64,000 nt of DNA, from contig JAFKEE010000024.1 in assembly GCA_017307505.1 (NCBI GenBank), forward strand, positions 124,001 through 188,000, given 5' to 3'. Below, in pieces: positions 1-8,438 of the stretch (its first letter is position 1; every line of letters starts with the position of its first letter). The DNA comes from Acidobacteriota bacterium. Lineage in GTDB: Bacteria; Acidobacteriota; Terriglobia; Bryobacterales; Bryobacteraceae. A program made the position numbers and the translations under genes. Under the pieces are notes generated by a model, which saw nothing but the letters and a program-made list of their open reading frames with translations, was not told the DNA's origin and did not search any database.

Positions 1-116
1 GTCCAAACTTCCGCATCGCGGGGGTTGCCTACGTCAGACATTGCGTACCCAAGGGCATCCGGTTCGTGGCCGGCATCGAGTTTGCCGGCGGGCTGCAATG
101 GGCGGAGCCGGAGTAG
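1..116 (+). CDS. PilZ domain protein, C-terminal fragment
   Basis: The reading frame is open from the window edge (codons start at base 3) and stops at 114-116. The 37 visible residues include a VRHC segment followed by RFVAGIEF. This matches the last strands of PilZ domains, which bind cyclic di-GMP, where a G-x-E-F type strand is common. The N-terminal part, with the RxxxR and DxSxxG binding motifs, lies outside the window, so ligand binding cannot be judged. The assignment rests on a short pattern and is tentative. Confidence 0.45.
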   Translation, partial: PNFRIAGVAYVRHCVPKGIRFVAGIEFAGGLQWAEPE

Positions 117-149
117 AGAATTCTGCGGACCTGCCGCCACTAGCAGGAT

Positions 150-455
150 GTGGACCGATTTGACCGCGACGAGCCGGAAGAGATCCTGGCTGGACATCTC
201 GACCGTCTGGAATCCATCCTTGCTCAAAAGGATGCCGAAGTCCGGCGGCTGCGGACCGAGTTGGACCTGCGGCAACTTTACCTCAACGAACTGCACGCGG
301 TGCTGAACCGGCAGACGCGTCAATTGCTGGATCTTGATAAGCGTGTCCGGTCGCTGGAGCCTTCCACCAGGAGCCCCGGTCCGCCACCCCAGCCGGAGCA
401 TCCCAGCCCGCCACCCTCCTGGACAGCGCGCATTCGCATCAAGAAAGCCTTCTAG
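150..455 (+). CDS. small coiled-coil protein of unknown function
   Basis: A 101-residue protein with a GTG start at 150, preceded by a weak AGCAGG. Residues about 8-70 are rich in Glu, Leu, Arg and Asp in heptad-like spacing, so a coiled coil is likely. The C-terminal third is Pro-rich and ends in a basic tail (RIRIKKAF). There is no signal peptide or membrane segment. It sits 33 bases after the PilZ fragment and 15 bases before the AAA+ gene on the same strand, so the three may be co-transcribed. The family is not recognised. Confidence 0.6.
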   Translation: MDRFDRDEPEEILAGHLDRLESILAQKDAEVRRLRTELDLRQLYLNELHAVLNRQTRQLLDLDKRVRSLEPSTRSPGPPPQPEHPSPPPSWTARIRIKKAF

Positions 456-470
456 CTGCCGAAGAGGTCT

Positions 471-2027
471 GTGGGCGATTTGAATCACCCAGGCACCACC
501 ATGGCGGAAACAAATCTACCTTCACCAGACCGGGTCTCGAAACCGCACGAACTGCGCCTTCAGGAACTCACCCGTTGGGTCCTCTCGGAGTCGTCGGGCC
601 CATTCCTGGGCCTCCAGGCGCCCCGTGGGATCCTCCTCTCCGGTCCGCCGGGCTGCGGCAAGACCCGTCTGGTTCGAACAGCGGCGATGGAATGTGGAGC
701 CCGATTCTTCCCGCACAAGTGCGGTCACCTGCTGGATGCATTCCACCGGGATGGGGCGGACAGCCTGGCCAGGGCCTTTGACGAGGCCAGGGCTCATCCG
801 CCCAGCATCCTCTATCTGGCGGATATCGAAATGCTTGCCCCGCGCCTGGCCTTCGAGCAGGGCCGGCCCGAGATCCCTCTGGTCGCGCATCTCCTGAAGC
901 AGCTCGACTGCACGGAAGCCGGCAGTCGCGTCTTCCTGGTGGCCGCCAGTTCCGCGCCCAATGCGATCGCGCAGGAGTTATGCAGCCGGGGCCGCCTCGA
1001 TCGTGAAATCGTGGTGCCCGTTCCGGACCGGCTCGCCCGTAAGGAGATCCTCGAGACCTGCGTCCGCAACCTGCCCGTGGAGGGGGTCTTGGATCTGGAT
1101 AGTCTTGCCCGGATTACCTCCGGTTTCACTGGCGCCGACCTCTCCAGCATCTGCGAGGAGGCTGTGCTCTCCGCCTGCCGCCACCAGCGGCAGCAGCCGC
1201 GGTTGAGAATGGACGATTTCCTGATGGCTCTGCGTGTGGTGGAAGGCACTGCCCGGGGCGAAGTCTTCCTCGAAACTCCCAACGCCCGCTGGAGCGGCAT
1301 CGGCGGGCTGGAGCCGCAGAAGCAGCGTCTGCGAGAGCTGATCGAGTGGCCCATCCGGCATGCGGAGGCCTATGTTCGCGCCGGTGTGTCGGGTAGCCGG
1401 GGCGTCCTGCTCAGCGGGCCGCCTGGAGTTGGAAAGACACTCCTCGCCCGCGCCGTGGCCAGTGAAAGCGGCGCAGGATTCCTGGCCCTTCATGGCCGGA
1501 TCTTTCACGCCCAGCACGACGACCCTGCCGCCACCCTCCGCGAGGCGTTCCGGCGGGTCCGCCAGTCGGCCCCCTGCATCCTTTTTCTGGACCATATCGA
1601 GGACCTGATGCAGTCATTCCTTGCCCAGCACCTGCTGGCCGAAATGAGCGCCCTGGCCGGATTGCGGGGTATGGTCGTACTCGGTGCGACCAGTTGCATC
1701 GACCGGTTGGACCCGGCCCTCCTGGGGCCCGGCTTCTTTGACGAAATCATCGAGGTGCCCCTGCCCACTGAGCGGGAGCGCCGGGACATCCTCGAGTTGC
1801 TGCTGGCCAGCCGGACCCCCGGGGTTCAGGCGGATCTGGACTACCTGGCGCGGTCCACACAGGACTTCACCGGTGAGGACCTGCTCGGTCTCTGCAACCG
1901 CGCATCCCGCTTGGCGCTGCTGCGCGTGCTGGGGGCTGGGTACCAGGGCAATGCGGCCCCGCAACCCTCTGATTTCGAGGCCGGTTTGGACGAACTGCGG
2001 AAGCGCCGCCGCCGGCACTTCGTCTGA
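471..2027 (+). CDS. double AAA+ ATPase, Cdc48-like with degraded catalytic motifs
   Basis: A 518-residue protein with two AAA+ modules in the order of Cdc48/VCP. Walker A is GPPGCGKT at 58-65 and GPPGVGKT at 316-323. The Walker B acidic pair is altered in both modules: ILYLADIE at 113-120 in the first (DE replaced by AD) and ILFLDHIE at 370-377 in the second (catalytic Glu replaced by His). The first module keeps one arginine-finger candidate in RGRLDRE (173-179). In the second, the corresponding LLGPGFFDE has lost both. No N-terminal substrate-adaptor domain of Cdc48 type is present. ATP binding is plausible, but fast hydrolysis is doubtful. GTG at 471 gives the longest form; ATG at 501 is an equally possible start. 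The basic tail KRRRRHFV is notable. Role unknown. Confidence 0.85.
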   Translation: MGDLNHPGTTMAETNLPSPDRVSKPHELRLQELTRWVLSESSGPFLGLQAPRGILLSGPPGCGKTRLVRTAAMECGARFFPHKCGHLLDAFHRDGADSLARAFDEARAHPPSILYLADIEMLAPRLAFEQGRPEIPLVAHLLKQLDCTEAGSRVFLVAASSAPNAIAQELCSRGRLDREIVVPVPDRLARKEILETCVRNLPVEGVLDLDSLARITSGFTGADLSSICEEAVLSACRHQRQQPRLRMDDFLMALRVVEGTARGEVFLETPNARWSGIGGLEPQKQRLRELIEWPIRHAEAYVRAGVSGSRGVLLSGPPGVGKTLLARAVASESGAGFLALHGRIFHAQHDDPAATLREAFRRVRQSAPCILFLDHIEDLMQSFLAQHLLAEMSALAGLRGMVVLGATSCIDRLDPALLGPGFFDEIIEVPLPTERERRDILELLLASRTPGVQADLDYLARSTQDFTGEDLLGLCNRASRLALLRVLGAGYQGNAAPQPSDFEAGLDELRKRRRRHFV

Positions 2028-2033
2028 AGACCG

Positions 2034-3041
2034 CTACCAGCCTGCGCCCTTCGTGGTCGTCTTGACGCGGCACAGGTACATGTCCGCCGTGATGTAGAGG
2101 GTCGAGCCATCATCGCCCCAGGCGACATTGGCGGTGGCTTCGCCGGTCTCGATGCGGCCCAAGCGTGTCCCGTCGGGCGCGAAGATGTGGACTCCGCCCG
2201 GTCCTGTCGCGAAGAGGTTGCCGTTCTTGTCCACCTTCATACCGTCCGGCAGCCCCGGATACTGAGCCACCATCGAGGTGACATCCGCAAAGACCCGCCC
2301 GGCGCCCAGCGTCCCGTCGCCTTTCACCGGAAACGCCTTCCACAGTGCATGCGCCGGATCACTCTGGGCAACATACAGGATCTTTTCATCCGGCGAGAAG
2401 GCGATCCCGTTCGGCAGCGTCATCTCTTTGGTCAGCAGGGTGACCTTGCCGTTCGACCACCGGAACACGCCACAGTAGTCCATCTCACGGCGCGGATCCT
2501 CGGCCCGGTTCGGCAGTCCGTACGGCGGATCCGTAAAGTAGACGTCGCCGTTCGATTTGAGCACGCCATCGTTGGGGCTGTTCAGGCGCTTCCCCTCATA
2601 CCCGTCAACCAGCGTGTTCTTGCCGCCATTCGTGTCCATCCGGGCGACACGCCGGTCGCCGTGCTCCATCAAGATTAACCGCCCCTGCGGATCAAGAATC
2701 AGCCCGTTGCTACCCGGCTCAGCCCCCCACTGGGACACCCCGGTATAGCCGGACGGTTTCATGTACAACTCGACGCCCTTCTCCCGGGTCCATTTCATGA
2801 TCGAGTTGTTGGGGATATCGGAGAAGAGCAGGAATCCATGGCGCTTATCCCACACCGGACCTTCCGCCCACTCGAATCCGGAGGCGAGCACTTCAATCGT
2901 CGCGTTAGGCGGGATCAGGGCATCCAGCGCCGGACTCTCGCGGTGGATCTTGCCGATGGTCGGATAGCCATTGGGCGGCTGGGCGGCGACGAAGCCTGTA
3001 GCAAGCACAGTCAGGGTGAAGGGCAGGACAAAGCGTCTCAT
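2034..3041 (-). CDS. secreted SMP-30/gluconolactonase family protein
   Basis: A 335-residue six-bladed beta-propeller of the SMP-30/gluconolactonase/LRE family, with a signal peptide over residues 1-20 (cleavage after VAA likely). Family metal ligands are visible: Glu60 in WAEGPVW, Asn157 in NSPNDG, Asn211 in LPNGIAF and Asp266 in LPDGMKVD. Members hydrolyse sugar lactones or related esters in a divalent-metal-dependent way; here export points to the periplasm or outside. It converges with the AAA+ gene, only 6 bases away. The exact substrate cannot be read from sequence. Confidence 0.88.
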   Translation of the reverse strand: MRRFVLPFTLTVLATGFVAAQPPNGYPTIGKIHRESPALDALIPPNATIEVLASGFEWAEGPVWDKRHGFLLFSDIPNNSIMKWTREKGVELYMKPSGYTGVSQWGAEPGSNGLILDPQGRLILMEHGDRRVARMDTNGGKNTLVDGYEGKRLNSPNDGVLKSNGDVYFTDPPYGLPNRAEDPRREMDYCGVFRWSNGKVTLLTKEMTLPNGIAFSPDEKILYVAQSDPAHALWKAFPVKGDGTLGAGRVFADVTSMVAQYPGLPDGMKVDKNGNLFATGPGGVHIFAPDGTRLGRIETGEATANVAWGDDGSTLYITADMYLCRVKTTTKGAGW

Positions 3042-3129
3042 TGGGGATCATTGTAGTGCCCGCCGGGCCGCCGTGCGCAGGAATTTCTAGGGTGGCCGGC
3101 CGCCACATGTCCCAAAATGGGTGAAGGCG

Positions 3130-3310
3130 AAGATAGCTACATTGAACTATCTATAGATTAAGGATATTTAACTTTTAATGGTTGACAAGGTCTGCTATTC
3201 TGAATCGGTATTTAGATTGCCTGTGTGAAGGTAGGTTAGAGTCCGACCCGCGTTTGTTCCCGCCTGTCTGAACTCCCCCGAACTAGCCCAGCTGTCCGAA
3301 TACGAAGGAG
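3130..3310 (+). promoter_or_regulatory. AT-rich promoter and leader of the RRM gene
   Basis: This is an AT-rich island in otherwise GC-rich DNA, directly upstream of the RRM gene. It holds TTGAAC (3142-3147) 17 bases before TATTTA (3165-3170), and a consensus -35 TTGACA at 3182-3187 without a convincing -10. A strong Shine-Dalgarno GAAGGAG lies at 3304-3310. A leader of 100 bases or more resembles those of cold-induced genes, but this is an inference. Confidence 0.45.
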
Positions 3311-3317
3311 CGTCTGC

Positions 3318-3662
3318 TTGAAGAATATTTTTGTAGGTAATTTGAGCTTCAGCTCGAGCGAAGACTCAGTGCGGGGCTTGTTTGAAGCATATGGAACCGT
3401 GGACCGCGTCAGCATCATCACGGACCGTGAAACCGGCCGCTCGCGCGGCTTTTCGTTCGTTGAAATGCCCAACGACGAAGAGGCCGAGCGCGCTATCAAC
3501 GCGCTGAATGGCGCTGACTTCGGAGGCCGCAAGCTGAATGTGAATGAAGCTCGTCCTCGTGAGGAGCGCCCCTTCGGTGGTGGCGGTGGCGGCGGTCGCG
3601 GTGGCGATCGTGGCGGTGGCGGCGGCGGCTTCGGCGGCCGGCGGCGCGAACCCCGCTGGTAA
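3318..3662 (+). CDS. RRM-type glycine-rich RNA-binding protein
   Basis: A 114-residue protein with one RNA recognition motif followed by a Gly/Arg-rich tail. RNP2 is KNIFVGNL (2-9) and RNP1 is RGFSFVEM (about 43-50), with the aromatic residues that stack on RNA. Residues about 80-114 are an RGG-like stretch of GGGG and GGDRGG repeats. The start is TTG at 3318, chosen because GAAGGAG ends 7 bases upstream and the RRM begins at once. Such small bacterial RRM proteins are known from cyanobacteria and several other phyla and are often cold-induced. It is monocistronic, with a hairpin behind it. Confidence 0.93.
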   Translation: MKNIFVGNLSFSSSEDSVRGLFEAYGTVDRVSIITDRETGRSRGFSFVEMPNDEEAERAINALNGADFGGRKLNVNEARPREERPFGGGGGGGRGGDRGGGGGGFGGRRREPRW

Positions 3663-3683
3663 CTACCAACCCAGATCATGCTT

Positions 3684-3707
3684 CGGGCCGCCTGCTCAGG
3701 CGGCCCG
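3684..3707 (+). terminator. hairpin downstream of the RRM gene
   Basis: A perfect 9-base stem (CGGGCCGCC/GGCGGCCCG) with a 6-base loop, 21 bases after the stop. The following TTGTGCATTT is only partly T-rich, so this is a weak intrinsic terminator or an mRNA-stabilising hairpin. Confidence 0.6.
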
Positions 3708-3826
3708 TTGTGCATTTAAGGGACTAGTGTGCACTGCCTTACGGCGGTGCCAATGGACACACTAACCGCTTGCACTGAAATGGGTTGAGGCTCCTGGGAG
3801 AGGGAGTTGCGAAACAGGCAGGCGGC

Positions 3827-4561
3827 CTAGTTGGCCATCACGTGCAGATCTTCCCAACGGAATTCGCTGTACTGGATGGCGAGTTCCGCCATCCCCCAGA
3901 ACCTGGTCTGGCTGTTGATTTCCATCGTCTGCGGCACGGCCACGCCCTCTTTGATCGAGTACTCCCGGGTGAAGTCTACCTTCTTAAGGAATACCGAGGG
4001 GCTCTTCACAAAGCGTCCAACCTCGCGTACCGGCAGGGCGGTATCGGTGTCGATCCAGATCTCACCTTTGAACAGGCCTTCCCGCTTCTTCCGAGGATTC
4101 ACCTCAAAGACGTACGCCTGCCTGCCCTCGCGATCCCGGATGCCTTTGTACTTGAACTTGTAGTTCTCGTTGCTGATGGCGACTTTTGTATTTTCTTTGC
4201 CGGAGTTCTCCATCTCGCCGTTGATGAAGCGGACGATGAGCTCCTTCTGAACCGTGCTGTCGCCCTGGCGTTCCGTCGGCTCGTAGATAATCGTGCCTTC
4301 CTTGGTGATGCGGCGCCGCGCGTCCAGTGTGGCCGACTTCTGCATCTTGGGCAAACGTCCGGCGAAGTGGGCCATCATGCTCACGCCCCGGATTAGGTTG
4401 CGCCGGCTCGCCTGCAGATAGCGGGTGAGCGCCTGCTCACTTTCCCGTTCTGCCTGGGTATCCGCCAGGCCCGAGATGGTGAGGGTCTCCGGTCTATCTA
4501 CCGCTACCTCGGTGGCGGGTGACAGCAATCCCATAACTATCAGCGCACAAAGCACGGGCAA
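3827..4561 (-). CDS. secreted protein of unknown function, LolA-like shape
   Basis: A 244-residue protein starting at TTG 4561, with a GAGGA about 11 bases upstream. The first 18 residues are a hydrophobic leader, so it is probably exported. The mature part is rich in beta strands and charged residues (VAISNENYKFKYKG, GEIWIDTDTALPVRE). The phrase WIDTDTALPVR resembles the strand pattern of outer-membrane lipoprotein-sorting-like (LolA/LolB fold) proteins, where lipid cargo is carried through the periplasm. No lipobox is seen. The functional label is only a suggestion. Confidence 0.6.
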   Translation of the reverse strand: MPVLCALIVMGLLSPATEVAVDRPETLTISGLADTQAERESEQALTRYLQASRRNLIRGVSMMAHFAGRLPKMQKSATLDARRRITKEGTIIYEPTERQGDSTVQKELIVRFINGEMENSGKENTKVAISNENYKFKYKGIRDREGRQAYVFEVNPRKKREGLFKGEIWIDTDTALPVREVGRFVKSPSVFLKKVDFTREYSIKEGVAVPQTMEINSQTRFWGMAELAIQYSEFRWEDLHVMAN

Positions 4562-4674
4562 ATAATCAAGTCCTCAATCGTCAGGTACGTTCTAACCGTT
4601 GGATGCGGTTTGTGGGGTGAACGTTACGGGATTCGGGGAATCAGGTCCGCTCCGCACCGCGCTACCATAATCTC

Positions 4675-5067
4675 ATGAATGACATCCCGGTTGGAACCAC
4701 AGGCCAACTGCCGCTGCTGGTGACACCGGAAGTGGCCATCGACTTCCTCGGCCACGAAGAAGCCCGGGTTCTTTCCACGCCCCACATGATCGCCTACATG
4801 GAATGGGCTTCCCGGAATACTATCAAGCACTTGCTGGACGAAGACGAAGACAGCGTCGGCACCACAGTGAACATCCGCCACCTGGGCGCCACGCCTGTTG
4901 GCATGTCTGTAACATTCACCGCCACTGTCATCGAAGTCGTCGACCGCCGGGTGGTTTTCCGGGTCGAAGCCAGGGATGAGAAGGAGCTGGTGGGTGAGGG
5001 AACTCACGAGCGCTTCGTCATCAACATCCCCAAATTCATCGCCCGTCTTGCTACCAAAAGGACATGA
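4675..5067 (+). CDS. hotdog-fold thioesterase, FlK-like
   Basis: A 130-residue single hotdog domain. It matches the fluoroacetyl-CoA thioesterase (FlK)-like family: TPHMIAYMEWAS (about 35-46), GTTVNIRHLGATPVGM (62-77), VEARDEKELVGEGTHERF (97-114). In FlK, Thr, Glu and His residues catalyse; here the Glu of YMEWAS and the His in GTHERF are present. The likely role is hydrolysis of an acyl-CoA; the fluoroacetate substrate itself is not implied. A -10-like TACCAT ends 6 bases before the ATG and no Shine-Dalgarno is seen, so the mRNA may be leaderless. The M28 peptidase starts 4 bases after the stop. Confidence 0.85.
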   Translation: MNDIPVGTTGQLPLLVTPEVAIDFLGHEEARVLSTPHMIAYMEWASRNTIKHLLDEDEDSVGTTVNIRHLGATPVGMSVTFTATVIEVVDRRVVFRVEARDEKELVGEGTHERFVINIPKFIARLATKRT

Positions 5068-5071
5068 TCGA

Positions 5072-6646
5072 ATGAAATCCGCTATTCTGCTGCTGGCTAC
5101 CGCCGCCGCATTATCCGCCCAAATCGACCGGATTGAGGGCGAACGCATCCGTCCCCATGTGAAGTTCCTTTCCAGTGACCTGCTGGAGGGGCGTGGCGTC
5201 GGCGCCCGCGGCGGGCAGCTCGCCGCCGAGTACATTGCCGCCCAGTTTGCCGCCGCCGGCCTGAAGCCCGGTGGCGAGAACGGCACCTATTTCCAGCGGG
5301 TACCCCTGCGAAGCGTCGAGGTAGAGCCCGGCGGCGCGCTCACCGCCACCGCCAATGGAAAGTCCGTCAGTTTCCGCTGGCTGGATGATTTCGTGGCGAC
5401 CTCCCATACCCAGGAGCCGACGGGGCAGTTCGACGCCGAAGCGGTCTTTGTCGGCCACGGGATCGTCGCTCCCGAGTACCAGTGGGACGACTACAAGGGC
5501 GTAGACGTTAAGGGCAAGGTGGTTGTCCTGTTCACCAACGAGCCGCCTTCCACCGATGCCAACTTCTTCAAAGGAAAAGCGCTCACCTATTACGGCCGGT
5601 GGACCTACAAGTATGAGGAAGCGGCCCGCCAGGGCGCCGTCGCGGCCATCATCATCCACACCACCCCCACTGCCAGCTACGGCTGGCAGGTGCTGCGCGC
5701 CAATGGCCGGGCCCAGCCCCAGGTGCGCCGCGCCGCGGGTGAGCCGGCCCTGACCCTTGCCGCGTGGGTGACCACCGACGCCGGAGCCCAACTGCTGGCC
5801 CTCGCCGGCAAGACCGTGGACGAGATGCTGCAGGCCGCCGACAAGCGGGGCTTCAAAGCCATGCCGCTGGGCAGGATTCATGTGTCGGGCAAGTTCAACT
5901 TCAAACTGCAGGACATCGAGACGGTGAATGTTGCGGGCATCGTCCCGGGTAGCGATCCCAGACTGTCGTCGGAAGCTGTTCTTTATTCCGCTCACTGGGA
6001 CCACCTCGGCATTGGCCAGCCGGTCAAAGGGGACCCTATCTACAACGGCGCCATCGACAACGCCACCGGCTGCGGTCTGCTCATCGAAATGGCCCGTGCC
6101 TGGTCCTCGATGGAGCCTAAACCTTTGCGCAGCGCCTGGTTCGTCGCCGTCGCCGCAGAGGAAAGCGGGTTGCTCGGGTCGCGCTACTTCGCCGACCATC
6201 CGATGCTGCCGGCCGCCCAGATCGCCGCCAACCTGAACTTCGATTCTTACTCCCCGTACGGACGGGTTAAGGACGCCATCATGACCGGCGCCGACCGCAC
6301 CTCGTTCTTCCCGCTGGTCCAGTCCGTCGCCGAGCGCCACCGTCTGAGCATCAAACCCGACGGACATCCCGAGTCCGGCGGTTACTATCGCTCCGACCAC
6401 TACTCATTCGCCCGCGTTGGCATTCCCGCCTTCTCCATCAATATGGGGGGCGATTACGAAGGCAGGCCTTCCGACTATGCCGCGCAGAAGGCGAGGGAGG
6501 AGGGCTCCACCTACCACCAGCCGAGCGATGAGTACAAAGCCGCCTGGGACTTCAGCGGGATGGAACAGTTCGCCCGTTTCGGGCTGGCGCTGGGCATCGA
6601 GATCGCGAACCTGGAGAAGATTCCGTCCCGTGTCGACGCCAAATAG
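5072..6646 (+). CDS. secreted M28 family metallopeptidase with PA domain
   Basis: A 524-residue protein. The start at ATG 5072 gives a clean signal peptide (residues 1-17, ending ALSA-Q); longer upstream forms would run through the thioesterase gene. A protease-associated insertion covers about residues 110-240 (GHGIVAPEYQWDDY, KGKVVVLF). Co-catalytic zinc ligands appear in the M28 order: His in AHWDHLG (about 307), Asp in GAIDN (about 328), Glu-Glu in AAEESG (about 362), Asp in LNFDS (about 389), His in TYHQPSDEY (about 480). It is likely an exported aminopeptidase of two-zinc type. It is probably co-transcribed with the thioesterase. Confidence 0.93.
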   Translation: MKSAILLLATAAALSAQIDRIEGERIRPHVKFLSSDLLEGRGVGARGGQLAAEYIAAQFAAAGLKPGGENGTYFQRVPLRSVEVEPGGALTATANGKSVSFRWLDDFVATSHTQEPTGQFDAEAVFVGHGIVAPEYQWDDYKGVDVKGKVVVLFTNEPPSTDANFFKGKALTYYGRWTYKYEEAARQGAVAAIIIHTTPTASYGWQVLRANGRAQPQVRRAAGEPALTLAAWVTTDAGAQLLALAGKTVDEMLQAADKRGFKAMPLGRIHVSGKFNFKLQDIETVNVAGIVPGSDPRLSSEAVLYSAHWDHLGIGQPVKGDPIYNGAIDNATGCGLLIEMARAWSSMEPKPLRSAWFVAVAAEESGLLGSRYFADHPMLPAAQIAANLNFDSYSPYGRVKDAIMTGADRTSFFPLVQSVAERHRLSIKPDGHPESGGYYRSDHYSFARVGIPAFSINMGGDYEGRPSDYAAQKAREEGSTYHQPSDEYKAAWDFSGMEQFARFGLALGIEIANLEKIPSRVDAK

Positions 6647-6652
6647 CCCGGC

Positions 6653-7966
6653 CTAGCGCCGGTGAATCGTTACTGTAATGCCATGTTTGGGCCGCAGCGT
6701 AAGTAAGGGCTGCGGCTCCACCCGATGCGCCGGATCAAGTTCAAACCGCCAGCGCTGACCGATCGCTGCCAGTACCAGCACTCCCTCCAGCCAGGCGAAG
6801 CGTTCGCCGATGCAGACGCGCGGTCCGCCGCCAAAGGGGAAGTAAGCGAACTTCGGTTGCGCCGCGCGAGCTTCTCCTCGAAACCGATCGGGATCGAAGC
6901 GTTCGGGATCCGGCCACAGGGTTGGGCTCCGGTGCGTCACCCACGGACTAACCGCGAAGATCGTGCCGGCCGGATACTCGATGCCGCGCACGGTGTGGGC
7001 CGCGATGGCCCGCCGTCCGATGCCCCAGGCGGGCGGGAAGAGCCGCATGGATTCGGCGAAAATACTCTCCGTGACTGGGAGCCGGGCGAAATCGTCGTAC
7101 CCGGGCAGCCGGCCCTGCAGCACTGTGTCGAGCTCCTCGTGAAACCGCTGTTCGACCTCCGGATTTCGTGCCAGCAGGTACCACGTCCAGTTCAGCGCCA
7201 TGGCCGTCGTCTCGTGACCGGCGATGAACAGGGTCAGGGCCTCGTCGCGCAATTCCTTGTCGCTCATACCGGAGCCGGCCTCGTCGCGGACTTCCATCAG
7301 CATGCTGAGCAGGTCGCCCAGATCCGCATGCGCCTCGCGATGTTCGCGGATGATGCGATAGATGACGGAATCGAGCCGGCCGCGCGCCTCACGAAACCGC
7401 CTGGCCGAGGGAAGAACCGGAATGCGGATCAGCCACTCACTCATCGGCAGCATGAGCAGGTTGAACATGTTGAGGATCGACGACATGGCGGCGCCGATCT
7501 CGGCCGTCTCCTCCTCGACGTTCGCGCTGAACAGCGTCGCCGTGACAATGGAGAGGGTGAGGCGCATCATCTCCTGGTCGAGGTCGACGGTCTGTCCGTC
7601 CGACCACCGACCACCCGCGTCGCGAGCCTTTTCGGCCATGGTGGTGGCATAGCGGACGAGCCTGTCTCGATAGAACGCCGGCTGGACGAGCTTGCGCTGG
7701 CGCGTGTGGAACGGCTCCTCGCTGGTGAGTAGCCCATCGCCGAGCAGGACGCGCGTCCGCTGCAGCATGCGGCTCTTCACAAAGCGCTGGTTGTAGGTGA
7801 CGAGGACGTCGCGGATGTCGTCCGGGTGGCGCAGCAGGACGACGTTCTGCGGACCCAGGCGGAAACGGGCGACGTCGCCTTGCTCCGCGGACATGCGGGC
7901 GAGAAAGCCGATGGGATCTCGGCGGAAGTCGGGGAGCCGGCCCAGGAATGGGAGGGGGCGTCGCAA
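6653..7966 (-). CDS. cytochrome P450
   Basis: A 437-residue soluble P450. The I-helix has AGHETT (oxygen activation), the K-helix ESMR fits ExxR, and the heme loop FPFGGGPRVCIG supplies the Cys ligand near residue 385. The N-terminal PLPFLGRLPDF and DPIGFL fit the usual start of bacterial class I and CYP102-like enzymes. The frame stays open far upstream (to 8419), but that part is antisense to the DUF2007 gene and not protein-like. TTG at 7966 is the best start, though it has no Shine-Dalgarno; ATG at 7894 would cut off conserved sequence. No redox partner is nearby, so the substrate is unknown. Confidence 0.9.
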   Translation of the reverse strand: MRRPLPFLGRLPDFRRDPIGFLARMSAEQGDVARFRLGPQNVVLLRHPDDIRDVLVTYNQRFVKSRMLQRTRVLLGDGLLTSEEPFHTRQRKLVQPAFYRDRLVRYATTMAEKARDAGGRWSDGQTVDLDQEMMRLTLSIVTATLFSANVEEETAEIGAAMSSILNMFNLLMLPMSEWLIRIPVLPSARRFREARGRLDSVIYRIIREHREAHADLGDLLSMLMEVRDEAGSGMSDKELRDEALTLFIAGHETTAMALNWTWYLLARNPEVEQRFHEELDTVLQGRLPGYDDFARLPVTESIFAESMRLFPPAWGIGRRAIAAHTVRGIEYPAGTIFAVSPWVTHRSPTLWPDPERFDPDRFRGEARAAQPKFAYFPFGGGPRVCIGERFAWLEGVLVLAAIGQRWRFELDPAHRVEPQPLLTLRPKHGITVTIHRR

Positions 7967-7991
7967 GGTAGAGGGCCAGTTCCTATTATCG

Positions 7992-8019
7992 CTGACGGCA
8001 CCGGTGCTCCTGCTACGCT
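7992..8019 (+). promoter_or_regulatory. promoter of the DUF2007 gene, leaderless
   Basis: CTGACG (7992-7997), a 16-base spacer and TACGCT (8014-8019), with TG one base before the -10 (extended -10). The expected start point at 8025-8027 coincides with the ATG at 8026, so the transcript would have no leader. It lies between the divergent P450 and DUF2007 genes. Confidence 0.5.
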
Positions 8020-8025
8020 GGGGCC

Positions 8026-8319
8026 ATGCCGGATGAAGAGTTGGTGGTGGTCCGCAGCTACCAGTGGTACGACGAGGCGAAGCTTGCGGAATCGATCTTA
8101 TTGGCAGAAGGTGTGCCGTGCGAGCTGTACGACGAGCATATGCTGGCGGGCCGGCCCTTGGTAGTGGCAGCCTCCGGCGGGATGCGCCTGATGGTGCCGG
8201 AGTCGCGAGCCAAGGAAGCGCTGGAGTTGCTGGGGGCATGCACACTTTCCGAGGACGAACTGGCGGCCCAGGCTGAGGCGGCGGTTCCTTCGGCCGAAGA
8301 CGCGGACCTTCTCGGCTGA
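8026..8319 (+). CDS. DUF2007 putative signal-transducing protein
   Basis: A 97-residue protein whose first 70 residues have the DUF2007 layout: a beta strand (LVVVRSY), a helix over the LAESILLAEGVPCELYD segment, a GG-containing loop and a second helix ending in LELLG. The family has a small alpha/beta ferredoxin-like fold and is thought to bind regulatory partners; its molecular role is not established. The C-terminal 25 residues are acidic and Ala-rich. No Shine-Dalgarno is visible, which fits leaderless expression. It is convergent with the NYN gene. Confidence 0.75.
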   Translation: MPDEELVVVRSYQWYDEAKLAESILLAEGVPCELYDEHMLAGRPLVVAASGGMRLMVPESRAKEALELLGACTLSEDELAAQAEAAVPSAEDADLLG

Positions 8320-8438
8320 TCGTTCTTGAGTCGGCGAGCCTTCGTCTGTAGTTCCTGTTAGGTCTCCCCAAAAGCCGCTCCCACTGCCTGGATCGCGAAT
8401 TGATTCGAACCGGCAGCACGGAGACGACGTTACATTCG

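Noticed and set aside
7967-8419. N-terminal extension of the P450 frame
   Set aside because: The extra 150 residues are Pro/Arg/Ser-rich, antisense to the DUF2007 gene, and unlike any P450 N terminus.
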